NCBI GenBank assembly: GCA_024103425.1
Contig: JAGFIS010000024.1
Span: forward strand, 62,001 to 126,000
Source: Chitinophagaceae bacterium
Lineage (GTDB): Bacteria > Bacteroidota > Bacteroidia > Chitinophagales > Chitinophagaceae
Length of the DNA stretch: 64,000 nucleotides
Direction: 5' to 3'
In this document: piece after piece, positions 37,697 through 47,046 of the stretch
How the letters are laid out: every line of letters starts with the position of its first letter
Numbering within the stretch: position 1 is the first letter of the stretch
Made by a program: the position numbers and the translations under genes
Notes under the pieces: model-generated
What the model was told of the DNA's origin: nothing
Database searches by the model: none
The model's input: only the letters and a program-made list of their open reading frames with translations

Positions 37697-38422
37697 ATGA
37701 CCAAAAATAGTAAAATACCTGCCCAACTCAGATACCGGCATTTGTTTTTTGATCTGGACCACACGTTGTGGGACTTTGAAGCCAATGCAAAAGACTGCAT
37801 ATCGGAGATTTATACAAGCTACGGTCTTGCACAAAAGATTAATGATTCCTTTGATGATTTTTACAGGATCTACAGCGGACACAACGCACAGTTATGGTCG
37901 CGTTTTGAAAAGGGATACATTACTGTTGACGAATTGAAGTGGAAGCGTATGTGGCGCACATTACTCGATTTCAAAATCGCAGATGAAAAACTGGCTAAGG
38001 AGATGAGTTTTGCTTATCTGGATTTATTGCCTACCAAGTCGAAAGTATTTGATTACACTTTTGAAATTCTCGACTACCTGCGGGATAAAGGATATGAATT
38101 GCATTTGCTGACGAACGGTTTTGAGAAGACACAACACCGCAAACTGGAAAGCAGTAAACTCGGTAAATATTTTAATGGAGTGATTACATCAGAGACTGCC
38201 AATTCCATGAAACCCAAAAAGGAAATATTCGAGTTTGCATTGAAGAAATGCAACGGACGAATTGAAGACTCCATTATGATCGGCGATAATATCGACGCCG
38301 ATATTGCAGGTGCCCGCAATGTGGGTATGGATTGTGTTTTTGTCAACCATACGCATAGAAAAGTGGATGCGCGGTCTACTTTTGAAATAATACATCTGAA
38401 GGAGCTGGAAGATATTCTTTAG
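37697..38422 (+). CDS. yjjG: YjjG-family HAD hydrolase (noncanonical pyrimidine nucleotidase)
   Basis: The 241-residue protein has HAD motif I (LFFDLDHTLWDFEANAKDC), motif II (LHLLTNGFEKTQHRKLE), motif III (SMKPKKEIFEFAL) and motif IV (IMIGDNIDADIAGARNVGMDCVFVNH). The LDHTLWDF and LTNGFEKTQ wording is characteristic of YjjG, a nucleotide 5'-phosphatase acting on noncanonical pyrimidine monophosphates. It is cytoplasmic. Confidence 0.85.
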   Translation: MTKNSKIPAQLRYRHLFFDLDHTLWDFEANAKDCISEIYTSYGLAQKINDSFDDFYRIYSGHNAQLWSRFEKGYITVDELKWKRMWRTLLDFKIADEKLAKEMSFAYLDLLPTKSKVFDYTFEILDYLRDKGYELHLLTNGFEKTQHRKLESSKLGKYFNGVITSETANSMKPKKEIFEFALKKCNGRIEDSIMIGDNIDADIAGARNVGMDCVFVNHTHRKVDARSTFEIIHLKELEDIL

Positions 38423-38677
38423 GTGTATTGTTTACAGGGTGATTTTGCTTGAACTTCTCCCGCCTGTTTTGTTTCCTCAATTAGGACACTTACACTATAC
38501 TGACTTTCAGACTCTTATGTCTTATTTCGTAATCAATCCGGGGTTTCGTGCTTTATTTTAGTGATGCCGGAAGTCTGGTCTGCATGAGTTAAAGTTTATC
38601 TTTTTTTCTTCGAAATCCGGTACCTTTACAGACCTTACACATGAATAAAAGACATCAACAATTAAAAATCAACCAAA

Positions 38678-39898
38678 ATGAAAAAAATCTACTTTACACT
38701 CGCTTTTGCATTTTTTACGGCAGGCCTCTTTGCTCAGGATGTATCGATTGGAGATCCCGATTATGATATGACAAGCCAAGGACAAAACAAGTATCGTTCA
38801 CCCTGGACTGTAAGTTACAACTATTCTTATGTTCAGACAATCTACCTGAAAGAAGAAATTGCCACTTCCGGAACTATCACAAAACTCACCTATTATTTCA
38901 AAGGAGAATACCTTGATAACAGCCATACTATTTCTGTTTACATGGGAACCATTCCGGATACGAAAGATGAATTTATTGAAGGTGATTATAATGATTGGCT
39001 TCCAACTAATCAAATGGTTAAGGTGTTTGAAGGTAGCCCGTCATACACTACCCTGCCTGGAAATGTTGTAATAGATTTACAGACCCCATTTGATTATTCA
39101 AATGACGCTAACTTGATAATAGCTGTTTATGAGCATGGATCCGGGAATGATTATGATGCTAATGATAATGTTACTTTTAAAAGCACAGGGGGAACCCTCA
39201 GACGGGTATTGTACTACCTTACAGATGGACCCGAAGCCGGGGATAATCCATTGCCTGACTTGAATAATCTACCCGAAGCGGATAACTATAATGCAAATTA
39301 TGCTGACATAGTTCTTCATTTTGGCTCGGCAAGCCCTATAAACCTTGCAAGTTTCACTGCAGCAAGGCAAAATCCTACAACAAATATTCTGAAATGGTCA
39401 ACCGGCAACGAGCACAACAACAAAGGATTTGAAGTTCAGAGTTCTGTCGATGGTACCAATTTCCATAATATTGGATTCGTTGCTTCCAAGGCACCGGGAG
39501 GCAATAGTAACACTACATTAGATTATTCTTTCCTGGATACCAGGGCAGGGTCTGTAACCAGATATTACAGACTGAATCAGATAGATTTCGATGGTAAGAC
39601 TTCACTGTCTCGGGCGGTCTTGGTAAAAGGAGATCCGCTGAGTTTCAGCGCACAAGTATATCCAAATCCGGTAAGGTCTTCGTTGAATCTGCAACTAACC
39701 ACGCCGGATAACAACAATGTATTGATTGAAGTGTCCAATATGGAAGGCAGGGTTGTTCATCGTTCCTCGGCTAATCTGATGCGAGGTGAAAACAGGGTGA
39801 CAATTGACTTGTCTGCGGTTCCCGCGGGAGTGTACACAGTAAGAGCTACACTCAAAGACAAGAGCGAATCGATAATGCTTCGTTTTATGAAGTATTAA
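38678..39898 (+). CDS. T9SS cargo protein with type A sorting domain
   Basis: The 406-residue protein has a signal peptide (MKKIYFTLAFAFFTAGLFAQ). The N-terminal beta domain (SPWTVSYNYSYVQTIYLKEEIATSGTITKLTYYFKG, VIDLQTPFDYSNDANLIIAVYEHGSGND) resembles carbohydrate- or protein-binding jelly rolls in metalloprotease-like cargo. A fibronectin-like module follows (LASFTAARQNPTTNILKWSTGNEHNNKGFEVQSSVDGTNFHNIGFV). The last ~75 residues are a type A C-terminal sorting domain (QVYPNPVRSSLNLQL ... VPAGVYTVRATLKDKSESIMLRFMKY). It should be exported by the SprA system and displayed on or released from the surface. Confidence 0.88.
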   Translation: MKKIYFTLAFAFFTAGLFAQDVSIGDPDYDMTSQGQNKYRSPWTVSYNYSYVQTIYLKEEIATSGTITKLTYYFKGEYLDNSHTISVYMGTIPDTKDEFIEGDYNDWLPTNQMVKVFEGSPSYTTLPGNVVIDLQTPFDYSNDANLIIAVYEHGSGNDYDANDNVTFKSTGGTLRRVLYYLTDGPEAGDNPLPDLNNLPEADNYNANYADIVLHFGSASPINLASFTAARQNPTTNILKWSTGNEHNNKGFEVQSSVDGTNFHNIGFVASKAPGGNSNTTLDYSFLDTRAGSVTRYYRLNQIDFDGKTSLSRAVLVKGDPLSFSAQVYPNPVRSSLNLQLTTPDNNNVLIEVSNMEGRVVHRSSANLMRGENRVTIDLSAVPAGVYTVRATLKDKSESIMLRFMKY

Positions 39899-39930
39899 AA
39901 ATCAGACGAGGTTAGTGATACACGCTATCA

Positions 39931-39971
39931 AAGAGAACAGGCTGCTCAGAAAATGAGCAGCCTGTTCTCTT
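39931..39971 (+). terminator. Long perfect hairpin after the T9SS cargo gene
   Basis: An 18-bp perfect stem (39931-39948 with 39954-39971) has a GAAAA loop. There is no strong T run (the stem ends CTCTT), so it may act as a 3' stabiliser as much as a terminator. Confidence 0.65.
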
Positions 39972-40051
39972 ACAAAGTGTAGGTACATTCCCGACTTCAT
40001 AAACTTTTCAGTATTTGTGTTTTAGTTGTTAACCCCCGGATGTAAAAACTC

Positions 40052-40059
40052 TATTTTTG
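40052..40059 (+). promoter_or_regulatory. GT25 gene promoter -7 box (TATTTTTG)
   Basis: TATTTTTG matches TAnnTTTG; a TTG lies 23 bases upstream (40026-40028). The ATG is 51 bases downstream. Confidence 0.5.
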
Positions 40060-40109
40060 CAAATCTTTACTGTGATTGTGAATGGTTAGTATTATATGGT
40101 GATAAGATT

Positions 40110-40913
40110 ATGCAGAAATATTCCTATAAAATTTATCTGATAAATCTGGACAGGTCTCCCGACAGACTATCCCGTATGCGGGATGAGTTTGGGAGGAATG
40201 GAATTACAGATTTCGAACGAATTGCCGCTGTTGATGGAAAAGTGTTGACCCGGGATAGTTACATCGCCAAAGACAAGTTCAAGAGGCGACTCGTCGCAGG
40301 AGAGTTTGCCTGTTACCTGAGTCATATTAAGGTGCTGCAACAGTTTCTAAAAGAAGATCAGCAGTTTGCCGTGATTCTCGAAGATGACATTACGATTGCC
40401 CCGAATTTTAAAGAGGGTGTGGAGAAGGCTATCAACAATAATTATCAGCTTCCTGAAAAGAAAAGGTGGGATATCCTGAAATTGTGGAACAGGAACAGGA
40501 GACACATCAGGATAGCAGACATTGATGATAAACATTTTATCGGACTGTGTGGAACAAGTATCCCCGGAGGCACACTCGGGGCTGTCTGGACGAGGAAGGG
40601 AGCGGAAAAGTTTTTGAGAAAAGTGTTTTCAGGGAATGACCTTCCAACTATCGGCAGACCAATCGATTGTGATCTGCAACATCCCTGGGAGTTTGGGTTA
40701 ATAATATATAATCTGTTACCATCGGTTGTGTTGCTCCATGAGTTGCCATCGGTAATTGATGAATTACGTGCTGAAAAGCGTTCGACTTTTATAGGAGGCA
40801 TTAGGTATCAACTGAACAGACTAATACCAAAATATAAGTACTATATCAGTCTTGAAGGCTTCAGGAAATTTTGGAAAAGCTTTGTATTGAAGAAGAATGA
40901 GATTGTTTTATAA
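40110..40913 (+). CDS. Glycosyltransferase family 25 (LPS-type galactosyltransferase fold)
   Basis: The ATG at 40110 gives 267 residues. The open frame extends 28 codons further up, across the -7 box, so that part is not coding. Motifs of GT25 are YKIYLINLDRSPDRLSRMRDEF, GEFACYLSHIKVLQQFLKEDQQFAVILEDDITIAPNF (acidic metal/nucleotide site) and GTSIPGGTLGAVWTRKGAEKFL, followed by DCDLQHPW. Members transfer sugars, often galactose, in LPS or surface glycan synthesis. No other LPS glycosyltransferases are beside it. Confidence 0.85.
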   Translation: MQKYSYKIYLINLDRSPDRLSRMRDEFGRNGITDFERIAAVDGKVLTRDSYIAKDKFKRRLVAGEFACYLSHIKVLQQFLKEDQQFAVILEDDITIAPNFKEGVEKAINNNYQLPEKKRWDILKLWNRNRRHIRIADIDDKHFIGLCGTSIPGGTLGAVWTRKGAEKFLRKVFSGNDLPTIGRPIDCDLQHPWEFGLIIYNLLPSVVLLHELPSVIDELRAEKRSTFIGGIRYQLNRLIPKYKYYISLEGFRKFWKSFVLKKNEIVL

Positions 40914-40969
40914 TTAGAATATTCTTGGGTTCACTACCTGTTTCCTGCTTTTCGTTAAGCTGAAAAGGC

Positions 40970-42166
40970 TCAGATTTTTAATCTGAATTTCTTCTTCTCA
41001 AGCAAACCCGTCATCAATACAATTGCTAATGCAAAAAGTGACGACTTTGCAATGCCCAAACCTCCTGTCCTCACAACTTCAGGCAGGCGAAGCCTGAGTA
41101 AAGAAATGAAAATAGCCAGATGTAAATATGGCAGCAGGTAACAGGTGAGTGTACTCGTACCCGCCGGTTTTATAATGTTGAACCAGTTCTCTTTTCCTTT
41201 TTTATCTGCCAGAAATATAAGTCCAAGAAAAACAAGAATACTGATAGCTGTACAGATCATTGTCCACGAAGGAGTAGCTCTTATTTTATTGATGCCCCAG
41301 ATGGGACGCGAACCGAATCCAAAGGCAAAGAGTAATCCTGCCAGCAGGATAAAAATAGATACTAATTGCTTAGGCTTATCATGCCACTTGCGGTAGAGTA
41401 TGGCAATGATAACACCAGCCATAGTGATAGACGCATTGGAGGCGTTGCCGAGCCCTAATCTTTCTACAGCACTCCGAACAGGTTCGAGAAACTCCGGTCG
41501 ACCGGATAAAACAGAAGAATTGAACAACAGAAAGAATAAAAAAGCTGCGATCAGGGTTCCCAACTTCTCACCGGCAAATAACAGAATCGTAGCACAAGAG
41601 AAATAGGCCCAGCCTATGAGTCCTAAGATGCCCCACCAATGGGGTTGCATCCATATTTCCTTACCTCCGCTTTCTCCTTTGTAGATGGCGGCCATCAGCA
41701 CGAGCAGTGTAATTCCGCTTCCCTGTAAGACTTCCTTCTTACTGTTCTCTTTATCGTGGTCTAACCAGATTAGGAAGAATGCAATGGTAACTATGATAAT
41801 CCATGCCCATTTGGGGAGTAATGCGTTGGGACTGTACATCTCCATGTTCATTTGGAAGAAGCCCATGATGATAAGTGCCAGCGACCGTGTGAGAATGTGA
41901 TTAAATTGTTCAGAACGGGAACTGCCTTTTGCCGACCGGCTCGATTGCGCGAAGGGGAGCGAGAGCCCCACTAAAAAGAGAAACGCAGGAAAGATAATAT
42001 CCGAGAAACCTAAAGTGTCTTCGGTAGCAGATGCGTGCTCCAGCCACGAAGGCACGCCGATATCTGTCCATAAATCGTTCACAAAAACCATGAGAAACAT
42101 GGTCAGCGCTCTGAAGACATCGATTGAAGCGATGCGCCCTTTTAGTGTAGTTGTTGTTGCTGTCAT
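40970..42166 (-). CDS. NagX-like membrane protein (DUF5009 / heparan-glucosaminide acetyltransferase family)
   Basis: The 398-residue protein has about ten membrane helices and opens with the family signature RIASIDVFRALTMFLMVFVNDLWT, followed by LGFSDIIFPAFLFLVGLSLPFA. It belongs with the HGSNAT-related acyltransferase/NagX group, which in bacteria tends to lie in amino-sugar utilisation clusters. Its place at the end of a sialic-acid operon fits a role in handling N-acetylated amino sugars. Whether it transports or acetylates cannot be told from sequence. The ATG at 42166 lies 43 bases beyond the epimerase stop. Confidence 0.8.
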   Translation of the reverse strand: MTATTTTLKGRIASIDVFRALTMFLMVFVNDLWTDIGVPSWLEHASATEDTLGFSDIIFPAFLFLVGLSLPFAQSSRSAKGSSRSEQFNHILTRSLALIIMGFFQMNMEMYSPNALLPKWAWIIIVTIAFFLIWLDHDKENSKKEVLQGSGITLLVLMAAIYKGESGGKEIWMQPHWWGILGLIGWAYFSCATILLFAGEKLGTLIAAFLFFLLFNSSVLSGRPEFLEPVRSAVERLGLGNASNASITMAGVIIAILYRKWHDKPKQLVSIFILLAGLLFAFGFGSRPIWGINKIRATPSWTMICTAISILVFLGLIFLADKKGKENWFNIIKPAGTSTLTCYLLPYLHLAIFISLLRLRLPEVVRTGGLGIAKSSLFALAIVLMTGLLEKKKFRLKI

Positions 42167-42208
42167 TTCGGATATTGGAGTTAGCTTGGTGTTAGATAGT
42201 TTTATTTT

Positions 42209-43399
42209 TTAGTCTGCACTCTTCAGATACTCTTTGAGAATTCTATGGCAGTACCATTCCTGACGGGGCAGATGAAACGGACCTTTGAAGAGGTTTCCTT
42301 TCGCCGTCTGTGATATTCTTCCATCGCGATGCAGATAGCCAAACCATTCTCCGTATTCTTTGTCGTGAAAGCGGGAGTAGGCGTAGTCGTGCACTTTCTT
42401 GTACCAATCGGCATACTTCTCATTGCCGGTCATAAGATACGCGAGCAAAGTGGCGATGATGGTTTCATTATGCGGCCACCAGAATTTCATGTCCTGCCAG
42501 TATTCCTGTACGGGTCTGTTGTAAACATCTCTGAAGTACAGGATGCCACCGTATTCTTCATCCCAACCTCGCTCCCACATGTAGTCTAACATACGGCAAC
42601 CGAGATCGATCAGGTGAGGGTCGTTGTTTCTGTACTTTGCTTCGTGTAGTATAAACCATGCGCCTTCAATCGCATGGCCCGGATTGAGTGTCCTGCCATC
42701 GATGTGATCTATAACACTACCATCCGGTGCCACCTGCTCCATCACACAGCGGATATCATCTTTCACAAAGTTGTTTTCGATCTCTGCAATCCATTTAGAA
42801 ATCCATTCATCACAGCGGTCATCTCCGATAGTTTCTCTAAGTTGCTGAGCTGTATTGATCATAATCATCGGCACGCCGATACCTTTTGATGGCCGGGTAG
42901 GGTAGAATTTAGCTTCCAGTTTTTTCTCTCCTGTTGCATAAGCAATACATTCTCCGAAAATCCTTCGGGCATTTGCTGCTGCCTCTTCCTCGCCTGATGC
43001 TTTTGCATAAGCAGCAGCTGCGATTACATAAAATGTTTCAGAGAAAAAATAACGGCGTTTGCGAATGGGCTGTCCGTCCCGGGTTACATGGAAAAACATT
43101 TGTCCGTCTGAATCAAAGCAATATTTGTTCAGAAACTCGTAGCCCGCTCTTGCTCCTTCGAGCCATTCTTCTTTTTTGTCAATGGTGTTATAAAGAGTTG
43201 CCAACAGCCACGTTGCTCTTCCCTGTATCCACACAGCCTTGTCGTCGTCTAACAGAGTGCCGTCGGCATCGCGCATCAGCAGGAATCCTCCGTACTCGTT
43301 ATCAATGGAACGCGGAAACCAAAAAGGAATAGTGTCGTTAAGCAGTTGCTCTCTGTAAAAGTTGCACCTGTTCTCTATGAATTGTTTGTCGGGAATCAT
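42209..43399 (-). CDS. AGE-family N-acylglucosamine 2-epimerase
   Basis: AGE/RnBP enzymes interconvert ManNAc and GlcNAc. The 396 residues form the (alpha/alpha)6 barrel with the two catalytic histidines in NPGHAIEGAWF (His242) and KGPFHLPRQEWY (His376). Other family blocks are WIQGRATWLLATLYN, EAKFYPTRPSKGIGVPMIMINTAQQLRE and WWPHNETIIATLLAY. In Bacteroides this type replaces the NanE/NanK step of sialic-acid use, giving GlcNAc directly. With the lyase and mutarotase in the same cluster, the physiological direction is ManNAc to GlcNAc. A hexokinase for GlcNAc is not in the window. Confidence 0.9.
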   Translation of the reverse strand: MIPDKQFIENRCNFYREQLLNDTIPFWFPRSIDNEYGGFLLMRDADGTLLDDDKAVWIQGRATWLLATLYNTIDKKEEWLEGARAGYEFLNKYCFDSDGQMFFHVTRDGQPIRKRRYFFSETFYVIAAAAYAKASGEEEAAANARRIFGECIAYATGEKKLEAKFYPTRPSKGIGVPMIMINTAQQLRETIGDDRCDEWISKWIAEIENNFVKDDIRCVMEQVAPDGSVIDHIDGRTLNPGHAIEGAWFILHEAKYRNNDPHLIDLGCRMLDYMWERGWDEEYGGILYFRDVYNRPVQEYWQDMKFWWPHNETIIATLLAYLMTGNEKYADWYKKVHDYAYSRFHDKEYGEWFGYLHRDGRISQTAKGNLFKGPFHLPRQEWYCHRILKEYLKSAD

Positions 43400-43484
43400 G
43401 CCTTAAAATTACACTTCTGTTGTTTATGAAGTGTAGTAAAAGGTCTCTTCCTTATTGGCAGGCTTAATAAATTTGTTTTTGAGT

Positions 43485-44399
43485 TTACTGATGCTTATCC
43501 ATCATAGTAACTTGTAACGTTGAATCGGGAGTGGCAATACCATTCTGAACAAAAGCCTTGTAAACAAGTTCTCTGACCCCAAAGAATACACTGTAATAAT
43601 CGGCTTCCATCTGGCGGGGATTATCCTTATCGTAAGGTTTTATTTGGATCCGAGGCCATAAGACGATTACAGGACCGTCGCCCGTAAGGTCGATAATTTT
43701 CACATCCGGAGCAGGATCTTTAATTACATTGGGATGTGTGAGCATGGCATCAACGGCAATCTTTTTTGCTTTATCGAAATCGGTAAGGTCAGCAATCGGT
43801 AATTTGATATCAATTCTCAGATTTTCCTGTTCAGTATAATTGGTGATGACACCGGTACTCAAATTTCCATTGGGCAGGTGAATGGTTCTATTCTGAGATG
43901 TAAGAATAGTTGTATATGCAATACCGATTCCCTTGACGATGCCAAAGTACTCTTGTGACTGAATCAGATCCCCTACTTTAAAAGGCTTCATGATGAGAAT
44001 CATTACTCCTCCGGCGAGGTTGCCCAAAGAGCCGTTGAGCGCTGCACCAATGGCTAAACCTGCACCGGCGAGTAAAGCCGCAAAACTGGTTACATCTACT
44101 CCAAGGACCGATATAACCGTTACAAATAAAAGTACATAGAGACCTACTCTTATGATGGATGATAAAAAAGTTTTAAGGGTTGGGTCGAATTGCCGTTTGT
44201 TCAAAACAGCGATAAAAATCCGTGATACCCACTTGATCAGCCAATATCCGATCAGGAGCAAGAACAGTGCTGCCAGTACTTTGGGAGCAAAACTGATAGC
44301 ATCATCTTCCAGACGGTCGGCCCAGTTAAATAGTTTGTGTGTTTCTTTTTGTGTTGAGGTTATAAGTTCGCTGCCTGCCTGCAAAAAAAATCTTCTCAT
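43485..44399 (-). CDS. mscS: Small-conductance mechanosensitive channel
   Basis: The 304-residue protein has three membrane helices. The pore helix carries the glycine/alanine-packed GAGLAIGAALNGSLGNLAGGVMILIMKPFKVGD, and a cytoplasmic beta domain (QSQEYFGIVKGIGIAYTTILTSQNRTIHLPNGNLSTGVITNY) follows, as in MscS. It would release solutes under hypo-osmotic shock. It sits inside the sialic-acid cluster on the same strand, with a 241-base gap on its upstream side, so it may have its own promoter. Confidence 0.92.
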   Translation of the reverse strand: MRRFFLQAGSELITSTQKETHKLFNWADRLEDDAISFAPKVLAALFLLLIGYWLIKWVSRIFIAVLNKRQFDPTLKTFLSSIIRVGLYVLLFVTVISVLGVDVTSFAALLAGAGLAIGAALNGSLGNLAGGVMILIMKPFKVGDLIQSQEYFGIVKGIGIAYTTILTSQNRTIHLPNGNLSTGVITNYTEQENLRIDIKLPIADLTDFDKAKKIAVDAMLTHPNVIKDPAPDVKIIDLTGDGPVIVLWPRIQIKPYDKDNPRQMEADYYSVFFGVRELVYKAFVQNGIATPDSTLQVTMMDKHQ

Positions 44400-44640
44400 T
44401 ATTTTGATTTTAGAATATTATTCCTGAATCTCTTTTATAAAAGACCGGTAGTTGGTGTATCGGATTTCTCAGAAATGTTTTCTTGTTGTCTGGCAGACAA
44501 TTTAAATGTTTTTTGATTTCCTGAAAAATCGGGATGTTATTAAACGTTCTGATATTCGTATTAATAGATTGAGAAACCTGGTATACTGTAAGAGTTCTAA
44601 ATAATTCACCAGTTTTGTCAGGATTTTTTCTCATCCCGAT

Positions 44641-45888
44641 TTATCCTGTAAAATCTGCTGTCTTGGGTTTGAGAGTCGTCACTTGTACGATGAGTGCCAC
44701 CAGCACAATGGCTCCCAGGATGGCAAACCCAAATCCCAGATCACCACTGTCTTTAAATCTGCCGAGTACCTGGGTAACTGCCGCACCCGCAAACACACCT
44801 ACCATATTCATGAACCCGTAGGCTGTTGCCCTGAGGTTCGGAGGAACGAACTGGCACAGGATCGGCATGTTGTTGGCGTCGAACATCCCGTAACCAATGC
44901 CAAAGAAAAGCGCAGCGCCGATAACGCTTGTAAAACCACTGGCGTAACCCAATAACAATAAAGCGGGAATCGTCATCGCGAGTCCGATAGCTCCTGTGTA
45001 AACTCTTCCCCTGACATTTTTAACAACCCATCTGTCGCTGATAGGTCCACCGATAAATACTGCACCAATGAAAGAAGCGGCTGAGAGGGTGAACGTGGAA
45101 AGCGGCCCTGCCTTAGCCATCGGAATGTTCAGGCTGTCGGCGAACAGTGTCGGTAGCCAGTTTTTGGTAGCCCATCCGGGCAGGCTGGGAGCAGCGAAGT
45201 AGAGAAGAATCACCCAGAATGCAATGTTGGAGAACAGTAATGCAAGACCTTTTAAGACGGGGATACGGTCTGTTTTTATACTTGTATCAGCTAAAGACTG
45301 CTTTGTTTTTTCAGGCCGTTTATCATGCAATAAGAAAATCAGAATCAGAGAATAAACAATCCCGATAATTCCAAACCAGTGGAAGGTAATATGCCATGTA
45401 AACTTGTCGGCCACAGTCGCTCCGTATCCTCCTAATGCCTGCCCGAGGTAAAGGCCGGTCATATGAATACCGATGGCCAGCGATCGTGTTTTGCCGGTAT
45501 GGTAATCGGCAATCATTGCCAGGCCCGCAGGGATATACAGTGCTTCACTCACACCCATAAAGCCTCTTAGCCAGACTAACTGGTTGAAGGTTGTGGCCAG
45601 TCCCATACCGTAAGTAACGGCTGACCATACAAAGAGACTGCCCACGATGAGCCATTTACGATTAACCCTGTCTGCTATAGTGCCCGCAACCGGACTCATA
45701 AATCCGTAGATATACATGAAGATAGCCATAAGAAAACCAAATCTTTCTGCCGACTGTAACTCTGCGATATCAACCTGCATGGATTTTTGCATGGTGCTGA
45801 GCATCTGCCTGTCCATATAATTCAGGAGTGCTACTACCGCCAGTAATCCCACTACTACCCATGCATATGTTTTGGAGTCATTCTTCAT
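44641..45888 (-). CDS. MFS transporter, probable sialic-acid (NanT-like) permease
   Basis: The 415-residue protein has 12 predicted helices. MFS signatures are LLNYMDRQMLSTMQKSMQ in helix 1 and SPVAGTIADRVNRKWLIVGSLFVWS around loop 2-3. It starts 3 bases after the stop of the mutarotase gene. Within this cluster the likely substrate is N-acetylneuraminate or a related N-acyl sugar, as for NanT of Bacteroides and Tannerella. The substrate is inferred from context alone. Confidence 0.85.
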   Translation of the reverse strand: MKNDSKTYAWVVVGLLAVVALLNYMDRQMLSTMQKSMQVDIAELQSAERFGFLMAIFMYIYGFMSPVAGTIADRVNRKWLIVGSLFVWSAVTYGMGLATTFNQLVWLRGFMGVSEALYIPAGLAMIADYHTGKTRSLAIGIHMTGLYLGQALGGYGATVADKFTWHITFHWFGIIGIVYSLILIFLLHDKRPEKTKQSLADTSIKTDRIPVLKGLALLFSNIAFWVILLYFAAPSLPGWATKNWLPTLFADSLNIPMAKAGPLSTFTLSAASFIGAVFIGGPISDRWVVKNVRGRVYTGAIGLAMTIPALLLLGYASGFTSVIGAALFFGIGYGMFDANNMPILCQFVPPNLRATAYGFMNMVGVFAGAAVTQVLGRFKDSGDLGFGFAILGAIVLVALIVQVTTLKPKTADFTG

Positions 45889-45891
45889 GTG

Positions 45892-47028
45892 TTAATCGGG
45901 TTTGATATCTGCGGTTAAAATAGTTGTAGTGCGAATGCCCGCCCTGATTTCTCCCGAAGGTAAGATGATTGAATTATTGTACTTCAGAACGGTAGTTGTT
46001 ACAGGTGTGTTGTAAGGGATAGTACCAATTGTCTCCCATTTTTGTGTGCGCTTGTCAAACATCAGAATATCCCTGCTGAATCCCGGATGTGATTTTTGTA
46101 AATCGTTTTTTTGTTGAGTGAGTTCTTCTTTCTTTTTCCTGTCTTTTTCGTTATTGATTGCCTGAATCAGCAGTTCTGTCTGGTGAAAAGTTTCTCCTTT
46201 GTCCCCGCCGAAGAGAAGGATTCTGTTATCGTCCAAAGCTATACCGGTTCCAGCGGAAAGAGCAAACGGCAGAGCAGGCTTTTCAGCCCATTGATCTTCC
46301 TGAATATTGTAAGCATAAACAGTATTATACAGTTCACTGATGCCATCACTTTGCATAGCTCGACCACCAATGCAGTAGATATCTTTACCGAGAACTACCA
46401 TTACAAAATGTGAAACGGGCTTTGGTAAGGAAGCCAACTCTTTCCATTCCTGGTTTTCATCACTCAGATTTAATGAAAACATTTTACCGGAGACACCATC
46501 GGTTGAAACACCTCCTGCAACATATATTGTATTGTCTGTCATTACCGCGCTCAGGTTAGTCAATGGTATTGGAAGACTCGGATAGGGAGTAAAAGAAAGC
46601 TGATTAGGTTCTCCTGCAAATCGCATTGAAAACACACCTGATGAAATACCTTTTGAATTCTCGCCACCAATACAGATCAAATTTTTTTTGCTGCTGATTG
46701 TGGCTCCGTAACCCAGTTCAACAGGCATAGTGTAACTGCCTTTATAATTCCAGTTGCTGTCTTCTCTCTGAAAAATAAAAACGTCTTTGTGATAAACCTT
46801 CACACCGCCATCCCATGGGAGCCTGTCAGGAAAATTAGCTCCGCCTGCGATGATGAGGTAATCATCGTAAATGCCTGTAAACGGACCTGCAACTCCCGGC
46901 TGGATAGCAGTGCCCGGTGGTGCAGGCAGCACCAGACTGTCGGACCATAACAGACTAAATTTATCCTTTGAATGGCAGGAAAATAAAATAGCCGACAGAA
47001 GGGCGAGGTATGTGAAAGTTTTTTTCAA
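45892..47028 (-). CDS. nanM: Kelch-type N-acetylneuraminate mutarotase lipoprotein (NanM-like)
   Basis: NanM speeds the alpha/beta anomer exchange of free sialic acid in the periplasm. The 378 residues start with a lipoprotein signal (LAILFSC, Cys18), then a six-bladed kelch propeller with repeats such as DYLIIAGGANFPDRLPWDGG, NLICIGGENSKGISS, TIYVAGGVSTDGVSG, DIYCIGGRAMQSDG and RILLFGGDKGETF. The order fits the cyclically permuted mutarotase family of Bacteroidota. A charged helical insertion (~285-310, INNEKDRKKKEELTQQKNDLQK) lies in the last blades. The gene lies between the lyase and transporter genes with gaps of 18 and 3 bases. Confidence 0.88.
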   Translation of the reverse strand: MKKTFTYLALLSAILFSCHSKDKFSLLWSDSLVLPAPPGTAIQPGVAGPFTGIYDDYLIIAGGANFPDRLPWDGGVKVYHKDVFIFQREDSNWNYKGSYTMPVELGYGATISSKKNLICIGGENSKGISSGVFSMRFAGEPNQLSFTPYPSLPIPLTNLSAVMTDNTIYVAGGVSTDGVSGKMFSLNLSDENQEWKELASLPKPVSHFVMVVLGKDIYCIGGRAMQSDGISELYNTVYAYNIQEDQWAEKPALPFALSAGTGIALDDNRILLFGGDKGETFHQTELLIQAINNEKDRKKKEELTQQKNDLQKSHPGFSRDILMFDKRTQKWETIGTIPYNTPVTTTVLKYNNSIILPSGEIRAGIRTTTILTADIKPD

Positions 47029-47046
47029 GCTCAGGGTGTCTTCAGT

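Noticed and set aside
37673..37882. N-terminal extension of the minus-strand SDR
   Set aside because: It lies ahead of the nucleotide-binding motif and overlaps the HAD gene on the other strand.
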